Assembly: GCA_021819605.1 (NCBI GenBank)
Contig: JAKAQT010000068.1
Location: forward strand, 1-8,543
DNA length: 8,543 nt
From: Thermoplasmata archaeon
Lineage (GTDB): Archaea > Thermoplasmatota > Thermoplasmata > Thermoplasmatales > Thermoplasmataceae
Direction: 5' to 3'
Under the pieces are notes generated by a model. It was not told where the DNA came from. It made no database searches and saw nothing but the letters and a program-made list of their open reading frames with translations. Shown in pieces: positions 1 to 6,672 of the stretch. The position numbers were made by a program, and so were the translations under genes. Positions within the stretch are counted from its first letter, which is position 1, and the number at the start of each line of letters is the position of its first letter.

Positions 1-474
1 CGATCTGCCGAAGCCCGCTCCCGTTGCTACTGCTGCAAGGAGCAGTATGTAACCGCCCCTGGAGAGGCTCTCAATGGACATTCCTATTCCCCATGTTATG
101 ATGGAGATATCGGCAATGATGAAGAACCAGAGGCTGACAAAATCGTGGGGATAGGTGCCTCCATGATAGATGCCTATGAGCGCCAGGAAAAGTGCCGCCA
201 TCATGAAGAAGGAGCTGCCTGCTGATTCAATTTTGTTGCGTGACCACAGCAGAAGCCCGCAGGCAAATATGAAAAGCAGGACTGCGGTAAACATCAGTCC
301 CACGTTGTAGACCCACGGAAAGTTTGATCCGGGGTATCCAAGCTGGCTCAGGGCGCCGGTAAAGAAATCAAAACCCGGGTTAAGGAGCATTGCAGCGGCG
401 ATCCATGCGAAGGCGGACACAATTGCCGCAATTCCAGAAAGCATGAGCTTGCCGGAGAGGTCTTCTTTCAGCAC
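1..474 (-). CDS. DUF998-like multi-pass membrane protein (partial, C-terminus beyond window)
   Basis: This open frame runs off the left edge and shows about 158 residues of a very hydrophobic protein. Membrane segments can be seen near residues 12-31, 55-77, 87-105, 112-132 and from 141 onward. The pattern FFTGALSQLG (37-46), then YNVGLMF (56-62) and GTYPHDFVS (106-114), resembles the archaeal DUF998 family, whose function is unknown. The start is uncertain. The frame is open further upstream into the glycosyltransferase gene but has no ATG there. I chose the GTG at 474 because a TATA-like box lies about 25 bases upstream, which fits a leaderless transcript. An ATG at 444 is the alternative. 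No Shine-Dalgarno site precedes either start. It lies 53 bases after the glycosyltransferase stop on the same strand. Family membership is inferred from motif resemblance only. Confidence 0.72.
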   Translation of the reverse strand, partial: MLKEDLSGKLMLSGIAAIVSAFAWIAAAMLLNPGFDFFTGALSQLGYPGSNFPWVYNVGLMFTAVLLFIFACGLLLWSRNKIESAGSSFFMMAALFLALIGIYHGGTYPHDFVSLWFFIIADISIITWGIGMSIESLSRGGYILLLAAVATGAGFGRS

Positions 475-495
475 AGTTGAAACAAGTGAATCAGG

Positions 496-502
496 TATAA
501 TA
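496..502 (-). promoter_or_regulatory. TATA-like box upstream of the DUF998-like gene
   Basis: On the minus strand this reads TATTATA, preceded by a purine-rich GAAAGGAAG stretch that could serve as a BRE. Its centre is about 25 bases upstream of the GTG at 474. That is the usual archaeal TATA-to-start-site distance, so transcription could begin at the start codon itself. It lies just downstream of the glycosyltransferase stop codon. Confidence 0.45.
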
Positions 503-527
503 GGCTTCCTTTCGTCTTGAATTCCGG

Positions 528-1193
528 TCAGGAGTTTCCGTTTACCCTCTTGACAAAAACATAGAACAGGTTTGAGAAGCCGTCGTGCCAGGTCTTCAGC
601 TTGGGCTTGGTTATCCTGATGCCATATCTTATTGGGACCTCTATGAACTGCCCCAGCCTGATTGCTTCAATCTTTATGTCCTGGGAGAATGACATGCCGT
701 TGCTGAGGTTCCTCATCTGCCTGTAAAGGCCGCTCCTGAATACCCACATGCCGCTCTGGGAATCCTTCAGGCTGGTTTTGAAGAGAAGGCCGATGCTCCT
801 GGTGAGTATGCTGTTTCCCACGAAGTGCAGCGTGGTATAACTTTTGCTGGTCCTGAGAGTTATCCTGTCACATGAGATGAAGTCCACCTCGTCATATATG
901 AGCAGATCAATGAGCGGCCCCACAACGTTTGTTGGATATGTCCCGTCCCCATCCATGCAGACCACAACATCCCCGGTGATCTTATCAAGCCCTGTTTTGT
1001 AGGCTCTTCCATAGCCTCTCCTTGGCTCCTCAATGACAAGTGCGCCCTTCTCCCTTGCTATTTCGCGTGTCCGGTCGGTCGAGTTGGTGTCAACAACTAT
1101 TATTTCCACGTCGCCAAGCTTGCGGAGGCCGTCTATGACTTCACCTATTGTGTGTTCCTCATTTATGGTAGGTATAACTGCACTTATTTTCAA
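528..1193 (-). CDS. Family 2 glycosyltransferase (dolichyl-phosphate sugar synthase-like)
   Basis: This 221-residue protein is a GT-A fold, inverting glycosyltransferase of family 2. It probably transfers a sugar from a nucleotide sugar to a polyprenyl phosphate or glycan acceptor at the inner face of the membrane. Visible landmarks are the N-terminal PTINEE (8-13), VVDTNSTDRT (33-42) for nucleotide binding, RRGYGRAYKTG (58-68) and the DGDGTYP metal-binding DxD motif (81-87). The segment DSQSGMWVFR (144-153) occupies the usual acceptor or catalytic region. No C-terminal membrane segments are present, so it is the short soluble form. The start is TTG, with AAGGAG 10 bases upstream and the strong MKISAVIPT beginning. 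It has its own TATA box after rad50, so it is probably not part of the repair operon. Sugar and acceptor cannot be read from the sequence. Roles in protein N-glycosylation or glycolipid synthesis are inference. Confidence 0.88.
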   Translation of the reverse strand: MKISAVIPTINEEHTIGEVIDGLRKLGDVEIIVVDTNSTDRTREIAREKGALVIEEPRRGYGRAYKTGLDKITGDVVVCMDGDGTYPTNVVGPLIDLLIYDEVDFISCDRITLRTSKSYTTLHFVGNSILTRSIGLLFKTSLKDSQSGMWVFRSGLYRQMRNLSNGMSFSQDIKIEAIRLGQFIEVPIRYGIRITKPKLKTWHDGFSNLFYVFVKRVNGNS

Positions 1194-1203
1194 CTCAAAC
1201 CGA

Positions 1204-1209
1204 CTCCTT
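1204..1209 (-). promoter_or_regulatory. Shine-Dalgarno-like site for the glycosyltransferase
   Basis: The minus strand reads AAGGAG, with 10 bases between it and the TTG start at 1193. Together with the upstream TATA box this suggests a short 5' leader of about 25-30 bases, and it supports TTG as the real start, since no ATG is available here. Confidence 0.5.
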
Positions 1210-1237
1210 GCCGAAACCTGACGTCTCCAAATTGACA

Positions 1238-1259
1238 GGAAATATATTTAAGTATTTCC
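1238..1259. promoter_or_regulatory. TATA box inside a 7-bp inverted repeat, glycosyltransferase promoter
   Basis: The plus strand has GGAAATA (1238-1244), an 8-base spacer, then TATTTCC (1253-1259), a perfect dyad. The spacer and inner arms contain the TATA-like TAAATATA on the minus strand (1243-1250). This lies about 50 bases before the TTG start and predicts a transcript start near 1220. A dyad laid over a TATA box could be an operator for a dimeric repressor. It could also simply be AT-rich promoter sequence. With one inserted base the arms extend to CAG and CTG. Confidence 0.45.
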
Positions 1260-1270
1260 CTGTGGGCGTC

Positions 1271-1286
1271 GCGAATGGGATTTCGC
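1271..1286. terminator. Weak hairpin downstream of rad50, possible terminator
   Basis: GCGAA (1271-1275) and TTCGC (1282-1286) can pair around a 6-base loop, 26 bases past the rad50 stop. No clear T-run follows on the minus strand, although AT-rich DNA begins about 13 bases further on. It is weak support for the end of the repair operon transcript. Confidence 0.2.
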
Positions 1287-1311
1287 TTCAGGCACCCCAC
1301 TGATCCCCCCA

Positions 1312-4008
1312 TCACTCAGCCGGCTGGACTCTGGAGCTGCCATTCTGCTTTGTCACCTCGAATACGTTGTTTGAAACTGACCTGAGCTCAGAATGGTGCG
1401 ACACTATGATCATCTGCGGGATTGGGTTTTCCTCCCCATTGAATGTATACTGGAGTATATCTGTCAGATTCTGTCTCCTGTCCTCGTCAAGGAACACAGT
1501 GGGCTCGTCCATGACCATGGTCTTTATGCTGTCGTTAACGTACTTCACAATGGCAAGCCTGAGGGCAATGGCAAGAGCTGTGCGTTCTCCTCCGCTGAGC
1601 ATGTCAACGCTCTCCATGTTGCCGTTCTGCGATACCTGTATCCCCATATCCTCCTCAACCCTGACATCATCAAAGTTGAGGTTGAATGCCAGGGAATACT
1701 CCCTCATCATGTTTGTTATGAACACTGCGGAATCCTTCCTGATGGTTTTCTGGATTCCGTCCCTATCAAAACAGTACCGGACCTTGTCCATTGCGGAAAT
1801 CGCACCCCTGATCTTCTCCAGTTTGGCAACACGTTCAGCAGCGGCAGTCTCATCCTCCCTGAGTTTCTTCAGGGACATCTCAAGGGCCTCACTCTTGCCC
1901 TTTATGATGGAAACCGCTTTCGTGTGATCATTCATTTCCATTTGGGCCGCATTGTGGGCATCCTGTGCCATGATGAGAGCATTCTCAGCTTCTGGGCTTG
2001 ATTTCAGAATGTCCTGTGACTCTGATATCTCGGTATCCATGGATTTCATCTGTGACTCTGCTGCTCTTATTTCCGCATCCAGGCCGGTTATTTTATCCCT
2101 GATCCCAATGACATCCTGCTGTGCCCTTAGGCTTGCCGTCAGCCTGTTTCCGGTTTCTGCATCCGGCGAGAATCCCAGGGTGGCGGAAATTGCCGCAAGA
2201 TCATCAGACATTCTAGAATTTTCAGCATCAAGCTTGGCCTTTCTTACTTCAAGATCATCCCGGCCTGAATTCTGGATGGCATACGCTAGGGAATTATGCC
2301 GGTCTTCCTGTTCCTTTAAGTCCTTCAGTTTCTGTCCCGTCTGGCTATAGGTTCCCTGAAGGTTCACGTATTCCTCATGTTCCTTCATGTATCTCCTTAT
2401 GGTAGCCTCATGGGTCCTGATCTCGCTGTCCTGGGTTGAAAGATCACGCTTCAGGGCGAATAGCCGGGACAGCTCGCTGGAAGATAGCGCGGAAATTTCA
2501 TGGTCAATTTCGGCCTTTCTGGCTTCAAGTTCCCTCTTTCTCGAAGAAAGCTCCTGAATCCTGCCCACCAGCCCATTATCCTCAGTACTGTAGTCTGCCA
2601 CGATTTTGCTTCTGTGTTCCTCCGTGATTTCCTGTCTGCACAGCGGGCACACGCTTGAGTGCTTTATCTCCTCTATGCTTGTTACGATCTTTTTTCTCTG
2701 ATCGTTGATCTGGCCCACCTGGGCCCTGATCCCCCCCATGCTCTCATTCAGGGTGGATCTTTCAGCATCCAGTGCTGCTTTCCGGCTGGAAAGGGCAGCT
2801 TCCTCAAGATCGCCGTGGATGGTTCCGGACAGTTTTTCCTGCAGGGACTTCAATTCATTGCCGATACTCTCCGCCTTCTTCTTCGCCTGGTCAAGGGCCC
2901 TGAAGGCATACTCAAACTCCCCGTTTGCATGTTCCAGGGACTTCATTCTTTCCTCAACAGCCTGGTATTCCTTCTGTATTTTCTCATAATCAGCGTGAAC
3001 GGGTGCCAGTTTCCTCAGTTCATTTTCATCACTGCCTATCTTTTCAAGCTGCCTGATAACATCCCGCAGCATTGTAAGATTATTTCCCAGTCGGGCCTGG
3101 ATATCAAGGTACCGCCTTATGCTGTCCTGATTGTCAACCAGAGCCTGGTCGATCCTGCCACCCTTTTCGGAAAATTCATGCTTCAGCTTTTCTATTTCAA
3201 GGGACTTGTGTGACAGTTCACTGTCAAGGCCAGCTCTTTTCCTTTGAAGTTCTCCTATCCTCTCGGCAACAGCCTTGAGCTCCCTGACCCTGTCCCTGGC
3301 TTCCTGGAAATCAGTGTCGGCTTTCATCAGTTTTCCTTCAAGGACCTGGCGCCTGGAATCAGCATCCCTGATCTGTGCCTCATATCCCCTGATTTCTTCC
3401 TCGGTATCCTGGATCCTCTGCCGCGTGTCGGCAAGCTGGCGTTCAGCATCCTGCAAGGCCTCAAGCTTAGACTTAAGCTCCTTCCCCTTATCCTGGATAT
3501 CCTGCGCAAACTGCTGCAGGAGATTCAGCCCAAGGATATGGCTGAAGGTCTTCTCCCTTACGGCTCGGTTCTCGGATACCAGGGAGGCAATCTCTCCCTG
3601 TTCCACGAACACGGAGTTGAGAAATAGATCTTCACTGATGCCAAGGAGGTCTTCCACTGCAGAGTTGACTCCTGTAACGGTGCGTGCCATTTCGGCACCG
3701 TTTTTCAGGAGTGTGGCGTCCCGCCCCTTTATTCCGGACTTTCCAACAGACATAATCCTGGTGATCCTGTACTCGTCAGGGCCCACACTGAATCCTAGCG
3801 ATACCTGCGTCTCAAGCCTGTTCCTTGTGACAAGATCCTGCACCGAGCCACGTTTTGTGTCACCGAATAGTGCGAACTTTATCCCGTCTATTATGCTGCT
3901 CTTACCTGCGCCGTTCTTTCCTGTTATGAGGTTTACCCCAAGATCGAAATTGACTGTGCTGTTCTCATGGGACAGGAAATTCCTCAATTCAAGGCTGTGT
4001 ATGATCAC
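1312..4008 (-). CDS. rad50: DNA double-strand break repair ATPase Rad50
   Basis: Rad50 is the SMC-like ATPase partner of Mre11. ATP binding clamps two Rad50 heads and controls Mre11 access to DNA ends. The 898-residue length is typical for archaeal Rad50. Visible parts are Walker A GKNGAGKSS (30-38), the Q-loop VEQGE (135-139), a first coiled-coil arm (about 170-450), the zinc-hook CPLC (C454, C457) that joins two molecules, a return arm (about 460-735), signature motif LSGGER (804-809), Walker B MVMDEPT (831-837), D-loop FLDEDR (839-844) and the switch histidine in VSHHS (868-872). The two arms are about equal, as needed for a folded-back rod. No key residue is missing. The start is GTG, overlapping the mre11 TGA as GTGA, with GGTGA just upstream, so translation is probably coupled to mre11. 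Confidence 0.97.
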   Translation of the reverse strand: MIIHSLELRNFLSHENSTVNFDLGVNLITGKNGAGKSSIIDGIKFALFGDTKRGSVQDLVTRNRLETQVSLGFSVGPDEYRITRIMSVGKSGIKGRDATLLKNGAEMARTVTGVNSAVEDLLGISEDLFLNSVFVEQGEIASLVSENRAVREKTFSHILGLNLLQQFAQDIQDKGKELKSKLEALQDAERQLADTRQRIQDTEEEIRGYEAQIRDADSRRQVLEGKLMKADTDFQEARDRVRELKAVAERIGELQRKRAGLDSELSHKSLEIEKLKHEFSEKGGRIDQALVDNQDSIRRYLDIQARLGNNLTMLRDVIRQLEKIGSDENELRKLAPVHADYEKIQKEYQAVEERMKSLEHANGEFEYAFRALDQAKKKAESIGNELKSLQEKLSGTIHGDLEEAALSSRKAALDAERSTLNESMGGIRAQVGQINDQRKKIVTSIEEIKHSSVCPLCRQEITEEHRSKIVADYSTEDNGLVGRIQELSSRKRELEARKAEIDHEISALSSSELSRLFALKRDLSTQDSEIRTHEATIRRYMKEHEEYVNLQGTYSQTGQKLKDLKEQEDRHNSLAYAIQNSGRDDLEVRKAKLDAENSRMSDDLAAISATLGFSPDAETGNRLTASLRAQQDVIGIRDKITGLDAEIRAAESQMKSMDTEISESQDILKSSPEAENALIMAQDAHNAAQMEMNDHTKAVSIIKGKSEALEMSLKKLREDETAAAERVAKLEKIRGAISAMDKVRYCFDRDGIQKTIRKDSAVFITNMMREYSLAFNLNFDDVRVEEDMGIQVSQNGNMESVDMLSGGERTALAIALRLAIVKYVNDSIKTMVMDEPTVFLDEDRRQNLTDILQYTFNGEENPIPQMIIVSHHSELRSVSNNVFEVTKQNGSSRVQPAE

Positions 4009-5138
4009 TGGTCACCAACTCCAAGCTTTTCCATGAGGAATTTCATAGCAGCATCCCTGTCCGATCTTGCGATTCTGTAGTACTGTGATGCAATTCCTGC
4101 AAGTTCAGGCTCGTTGCTGAAATATGCATTGATGTAGTCACCAATATTCTCCATGCCGGGCCTGGATTCAACCTCAACCTTCTCCGAGATGAACTCCGGC
4201 GGCCTGAATATTATGCCATCATAACTCTTCAGGGTTGCCCTGACCCTGTCCTTGTCTGTGTTCCCCACTATTCTGAGGGTGAATACAGGCTTCTTGTTTC
4301 CGAATCTTGGGGAGAACTTTTCGATTGCCTCATCTATTTGCGCCTGGTAGTCTGAAGGGTTGCTCTCAATGGCGTACTGGAACCTCACAGATTTGAGCTT
4401 TCTCCTGTCAACGGTTGCGATGCCGTTATTCAGGCTGACAAGGTTCACAGACTTGCCGTTCTTTATGAATGCAGGGATTTCCCTGGTGCTCTTGAGCTCT
4501 GTTGATCCAGCATAGGAAAACACAGGTCTCCGATCCTGCTTCAGGGCCCAATCATGGACGTGGCCGAATGCAAGGTACGAAAAGTTGACGGGAAGATCCT
4601 CGGGCCTGGCTTCGCATGCTTCATCATAAAGGTAGCCTGTTATGGCCTGGTGTGAGATCAGGACAGAGTTTGTGCTCCCCTCCGAGATTTCGTCTGCCCT
4701 TCGGTACTCCTCAAGGAGTGCATTGCGCCTGAAGCCCTTCATGTTTGATATGCCGGCAATAAGGACACGGTCGTTCCCAACCTCATGGGTCACATTTTCC
4801 ACTGCGTCCTTTCCCAGAAGCCTTATCCCAAGGAAGTTGAATATTTCGGCAGCCGGATAGTCTGTTCTCTTGGGCCTGTCATGATCTCCCATTATGAGGA
4901 ACATGGGAATTCCCGCCTCTTTCATCCTGAGTGCCGAATCCCTGAATTTGGAAAGCGCATAGTTGCTGGGGCTCCATGTATCGAAGAGATCCCCGGAATG
5001 CACTATGAAGTCAACCTTCTCCCTTATGGCGATATCCATGGCCTCGTCAAAGGAATCGTAGAAATCCTGTTCCCTGTCATCGCTCATGTATATCCTGCTG
5101 CCAAGGTGCGTATCCGACATGTGAAGAAACCTGATCAT
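4005..5138 (-). CDS. mre11: DNA double-strand break repair nuclease Mre11
   Basis: Mre11 is the Mn-dependent calcineurin-like phosphoesterase that, with Rad50, nicks and trims DNA ends. This reading has 377 residues. Metal-site motifs appear in order: SDTHLG (D9, H11), GDLFD (D50), GDHDRP (D85, H86), SHQ (H163) and GHVHD (H193, H195). A capping domain follows, and the C-terminal tail (about 330-377) is where Rad50 usually binds. The second-metal Asn of the usual GNHD motif is Asp here. I chose the ATG at 5138 because MIRFLHMSDTHLG is the family's normal beginning and GGTGA lies 5 bases upstream. The frame stays open to 5231, but that extension is antisense-like, Cys/Gly/Arg-rich and inside herA. 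One base separates the start from the herA stop, and the stop overlaps the rad50 GTG. Confidence 0.96.
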   Translation of the reverse strand: MIRFLHMSDTHLGSRIYMSDDREQDFYDSFDEAMDIAIREKVDFIVHSGDLFDTWSPSNYALSKFRDSALRMKEAGIPMFLIMGDHDRPKRTDYPAAEIFNFLGIRLLGKDAVENVTHEVGNDRVLIAGISNMKGFRRNALLEEYRRADEISEGSTNSVLISHQAITGYLYDEACEARPEDLPVNFSYLAFGHVHDWALKQDRRPVFSYAGSTELKSTREIPAFIKNGKSVNLVSLNNGIATVDRRKLKSVRFQYAIESNPSDYQAQIDEAIEKFSPRFGNKKPVFTLRIVGNTDKDRVRATLKSYDGIIFRPPEFISEKVEVESRPGMENIGDYINAYFSNEPELAGIASQYYRIARSDRDAAMKFLMEKLGVGDQ

Positions 5139-5139
5139 T

Positions 5140-6672
5140 TCAGTCACCCAGCAGCCTTGAGATCCTCTGCCTCTCTGCCTTTGGATCGTTGCGCCTGTCC
5201 CGTTCTTCCCTTGCCCTGCGCAGCATGTCAACCACGTCTATGTCTCCGCCGCCCTCCATGCTTTCCCTCTCCCTGATCCTTACGTTAACTGGAACTTTCA
5301 CGAACTGGCCCACAAGTATTGCCTCGCCCACATTGAGTGAGGGGAGGTCGTCTATGACGGCCTGGCTTATTGCCTCTCCACTCTCCAGGATAGCCCGCTG
5401 GTCCAGCGGGTTGGTAATCCTCAGGATGATCTCGGAATTGCACTGGCTGAGGACATCCTGGTCGATCTTGCCCGGTCTCTGCGTTATGACAACCATGAAT
5501 ATGCCGAATTTCCTGCCCTCAGATGCAATCTTCTTTATGATCTGGGCTATCTGCGTCTGCGATCCGGGAGGGACAAAGTTGTGTGCCTCCTCAATGAACA
5601 CAAACACGGGGTACTGGTAGGTTGAGGTGACCTTGGAATCATAAATCTCATCAAGCACGCGATATGAGAAGTATCCGGCAAGGAACTGGTCCATGCCTGA
5701 CAGATCAAGGATGGACATCATTCCCGGTGCAAGGTAATCTGACAGACCGGTGGTCCGTTCTGAAAAGATGCTCCTTACCTTGGAGAGCAGCCTGATCCTG
5801 CCGGCAATCCTGTGATAATCCTCAGGCTCAAGTGACTCAGCGGTCTTAACGAAATCATCAAAGTCCCTCCTCCCATGCATGTTCTTCACGGTGGTTTCCA
5901 CGGACTTCCTCAGATTAGTCCACGATTCCTTGATGCCCATTATTTCCGAGATGTCATCCGCCTCCAGATCTGAGAACTTCAGGGTGAACTCGTCAACGAT
6001 GCCCTTCTGCACGGAATCGTACCTTCCTGTGCTCAGTGGGGTACGGAACACCCTTATGGAGCCGTTGTAGAATGATCCAGAGCCGGTCCGCCTCATGAGG
6101 ACATAGTCGGCATGGGGATCCAGCACTATAATGGACGCGCCCTTCCTCAGGAGTTCCTCCATGAGTACGCCGGCAGTATGGCTCTTGCCTGCGCCTGTCT
6201 GTGCAACTATGGCCACGTGCCTGCGCATTCCCCTGACATCAACGGACACATGGACATCCGGCCTGTCCGCAAGGTATCCGATGTTCAGCCCTTCTTCCGT
6301 GCCAAATCCGAAGATGCCTTCAAGCATTGATGACGGTGCCCGGTAAACCGCCGTTCCAGGCCTGATGAAATCCCTGGACAGCTCAAGATCATTATTTATG
6401 ACGGAGCCGAGGGTGCGGGCAAGGCACACGTTCACCGCATAGTTCAGATCGCTTTCCACATAACGTGCAACGCTGTTGAAATCCATGCTGTCGTTGAGCA
6501 GGTCGCTCTTGGAAATGGTCCGTTCCACCCTTCCCAGGACGGTCTTGCCCGATGTGGTCACATAAACATATTCCCACTTCCTCACCTGGGCATCCTCAGC
6601 AATGACAAACCTGAACATTTCGCTGGTGTTGTCGCCCACCACATAGCCGATCTCAGATTCTGATTCTTGCAC
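5140..6672 (-). CDS. herA: HerA-type bipolar DNA helicase/translocase
   Basis: HerA is a FtsK-like hexameric ATPase that drives DNA into the bound NurA nuclease during end resection. Positions below are counted from the upstream ATG at 6693. An N-terminal HAS-barrel begins at EIGYVVGD (14-21). Walker A is AQTGAGKSH (164-172), followed by LDPHADY (191-197). Walker B is VFVFIEEAH (363-371). Then come ASEGRKFG (390-397) with a candidate arginine finger, the sensor TQRP (404-407) and LRITNPLDQR (424-433). I prefer the GTG at 6672, giving 510 residues, because a G-rich GGGGGG tract lies just upstream and HerA proteins normally start close to the IGYVVG strand. ATG 6693 gives 517 residues. Either start overlaps the nurA end, by 20 or 41 bases, implying coupled translation. 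The charged C-terminal tail (about 494-517) is typical. Start choice is the main uncertainty. Confidence 0.95.
   Translation of the reverse strand: MQESESEIGYVVGDNTSEMFRFVIAEDAQVRKWEYVYVTTSGKTVLGRVERTISKSDLLNDSMDFNSVARYVESDLNYAVNVCLARTLGSVINNDLELSRDFIRPGTAVYRAPSSMLEGIFGFGTEEGLNIGYLADRPDVHVSVDVRGMRRHVAIVAQTGAGKSHTAGVLMEELLRKGASIIVLDPHADYVLMRRTGSGSFYNGSIRVFRTPLSTGRYDSVQKGIVDEFTLKFSDLEADDISEIMGIKESWTNLRKSVETTVKNMHGRRDFDDFVKTAESLEPEDYHRIAGRIRLLSKVRSIFSERTTGLSDYLAPGMMSILDLSGMDQFLAGYFSYRVLDEIYDSKVTSTYQYPVFVFIEEAHNFVPPGSQTQIAQIIKKIASEGRKFGIFMVVITQRPGKIDQDVLSQCNSEIILRITNPLDQRAILESGEAISQAVIDDLPSLNVGEAILVGQFVKVPVNVRIRERESMEGGGDIDVVDMLRRAREERDRRNDPKAERQRISRLLGD

Noticed and set aside
1294..1311. G-rich stretch after the rad50 stop as a possible G-quadruplex
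   Set aside because: Only two long G-runs are present on the minus strand, too few for a standard four-run quadruplex.
1393..3213. Other plus-strand open frames opposite rad50 (1393-2001, 1952-2350, 2659-3213)
   Set aside because: They are antisense shadows of the coiled-coil and head coding regions, with no start signals or family motifs.
3275..4036. Long plus-strand open frame (253 codons) opposite rad50
   Set aside because: It mirrors the rad50 coding frame. The translation is low-complexity Ser/Leu/Arg-rich with no recognisable domain, and rad50 is complete and well conserved on the other strand.
5139..5231. 31-residue N-terminal extension of Mre11
   Set aside because: It lies wholly within herA, is Cys/Gly/Arg-rich and unlike any Mre11 N-terminus, and the ATG at 5138 has a good ribosome-binding site and matches the family start.
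5394..5410. Perfect 7-bp inverted repeat CCCGCTG-GTC-CAGCGGG inside herA
   Set aside because: It encodes the conserved NPLDQR motif of HerA, so the symmetry is explained by codons. It is kept only as a possible mRNA hairpin.
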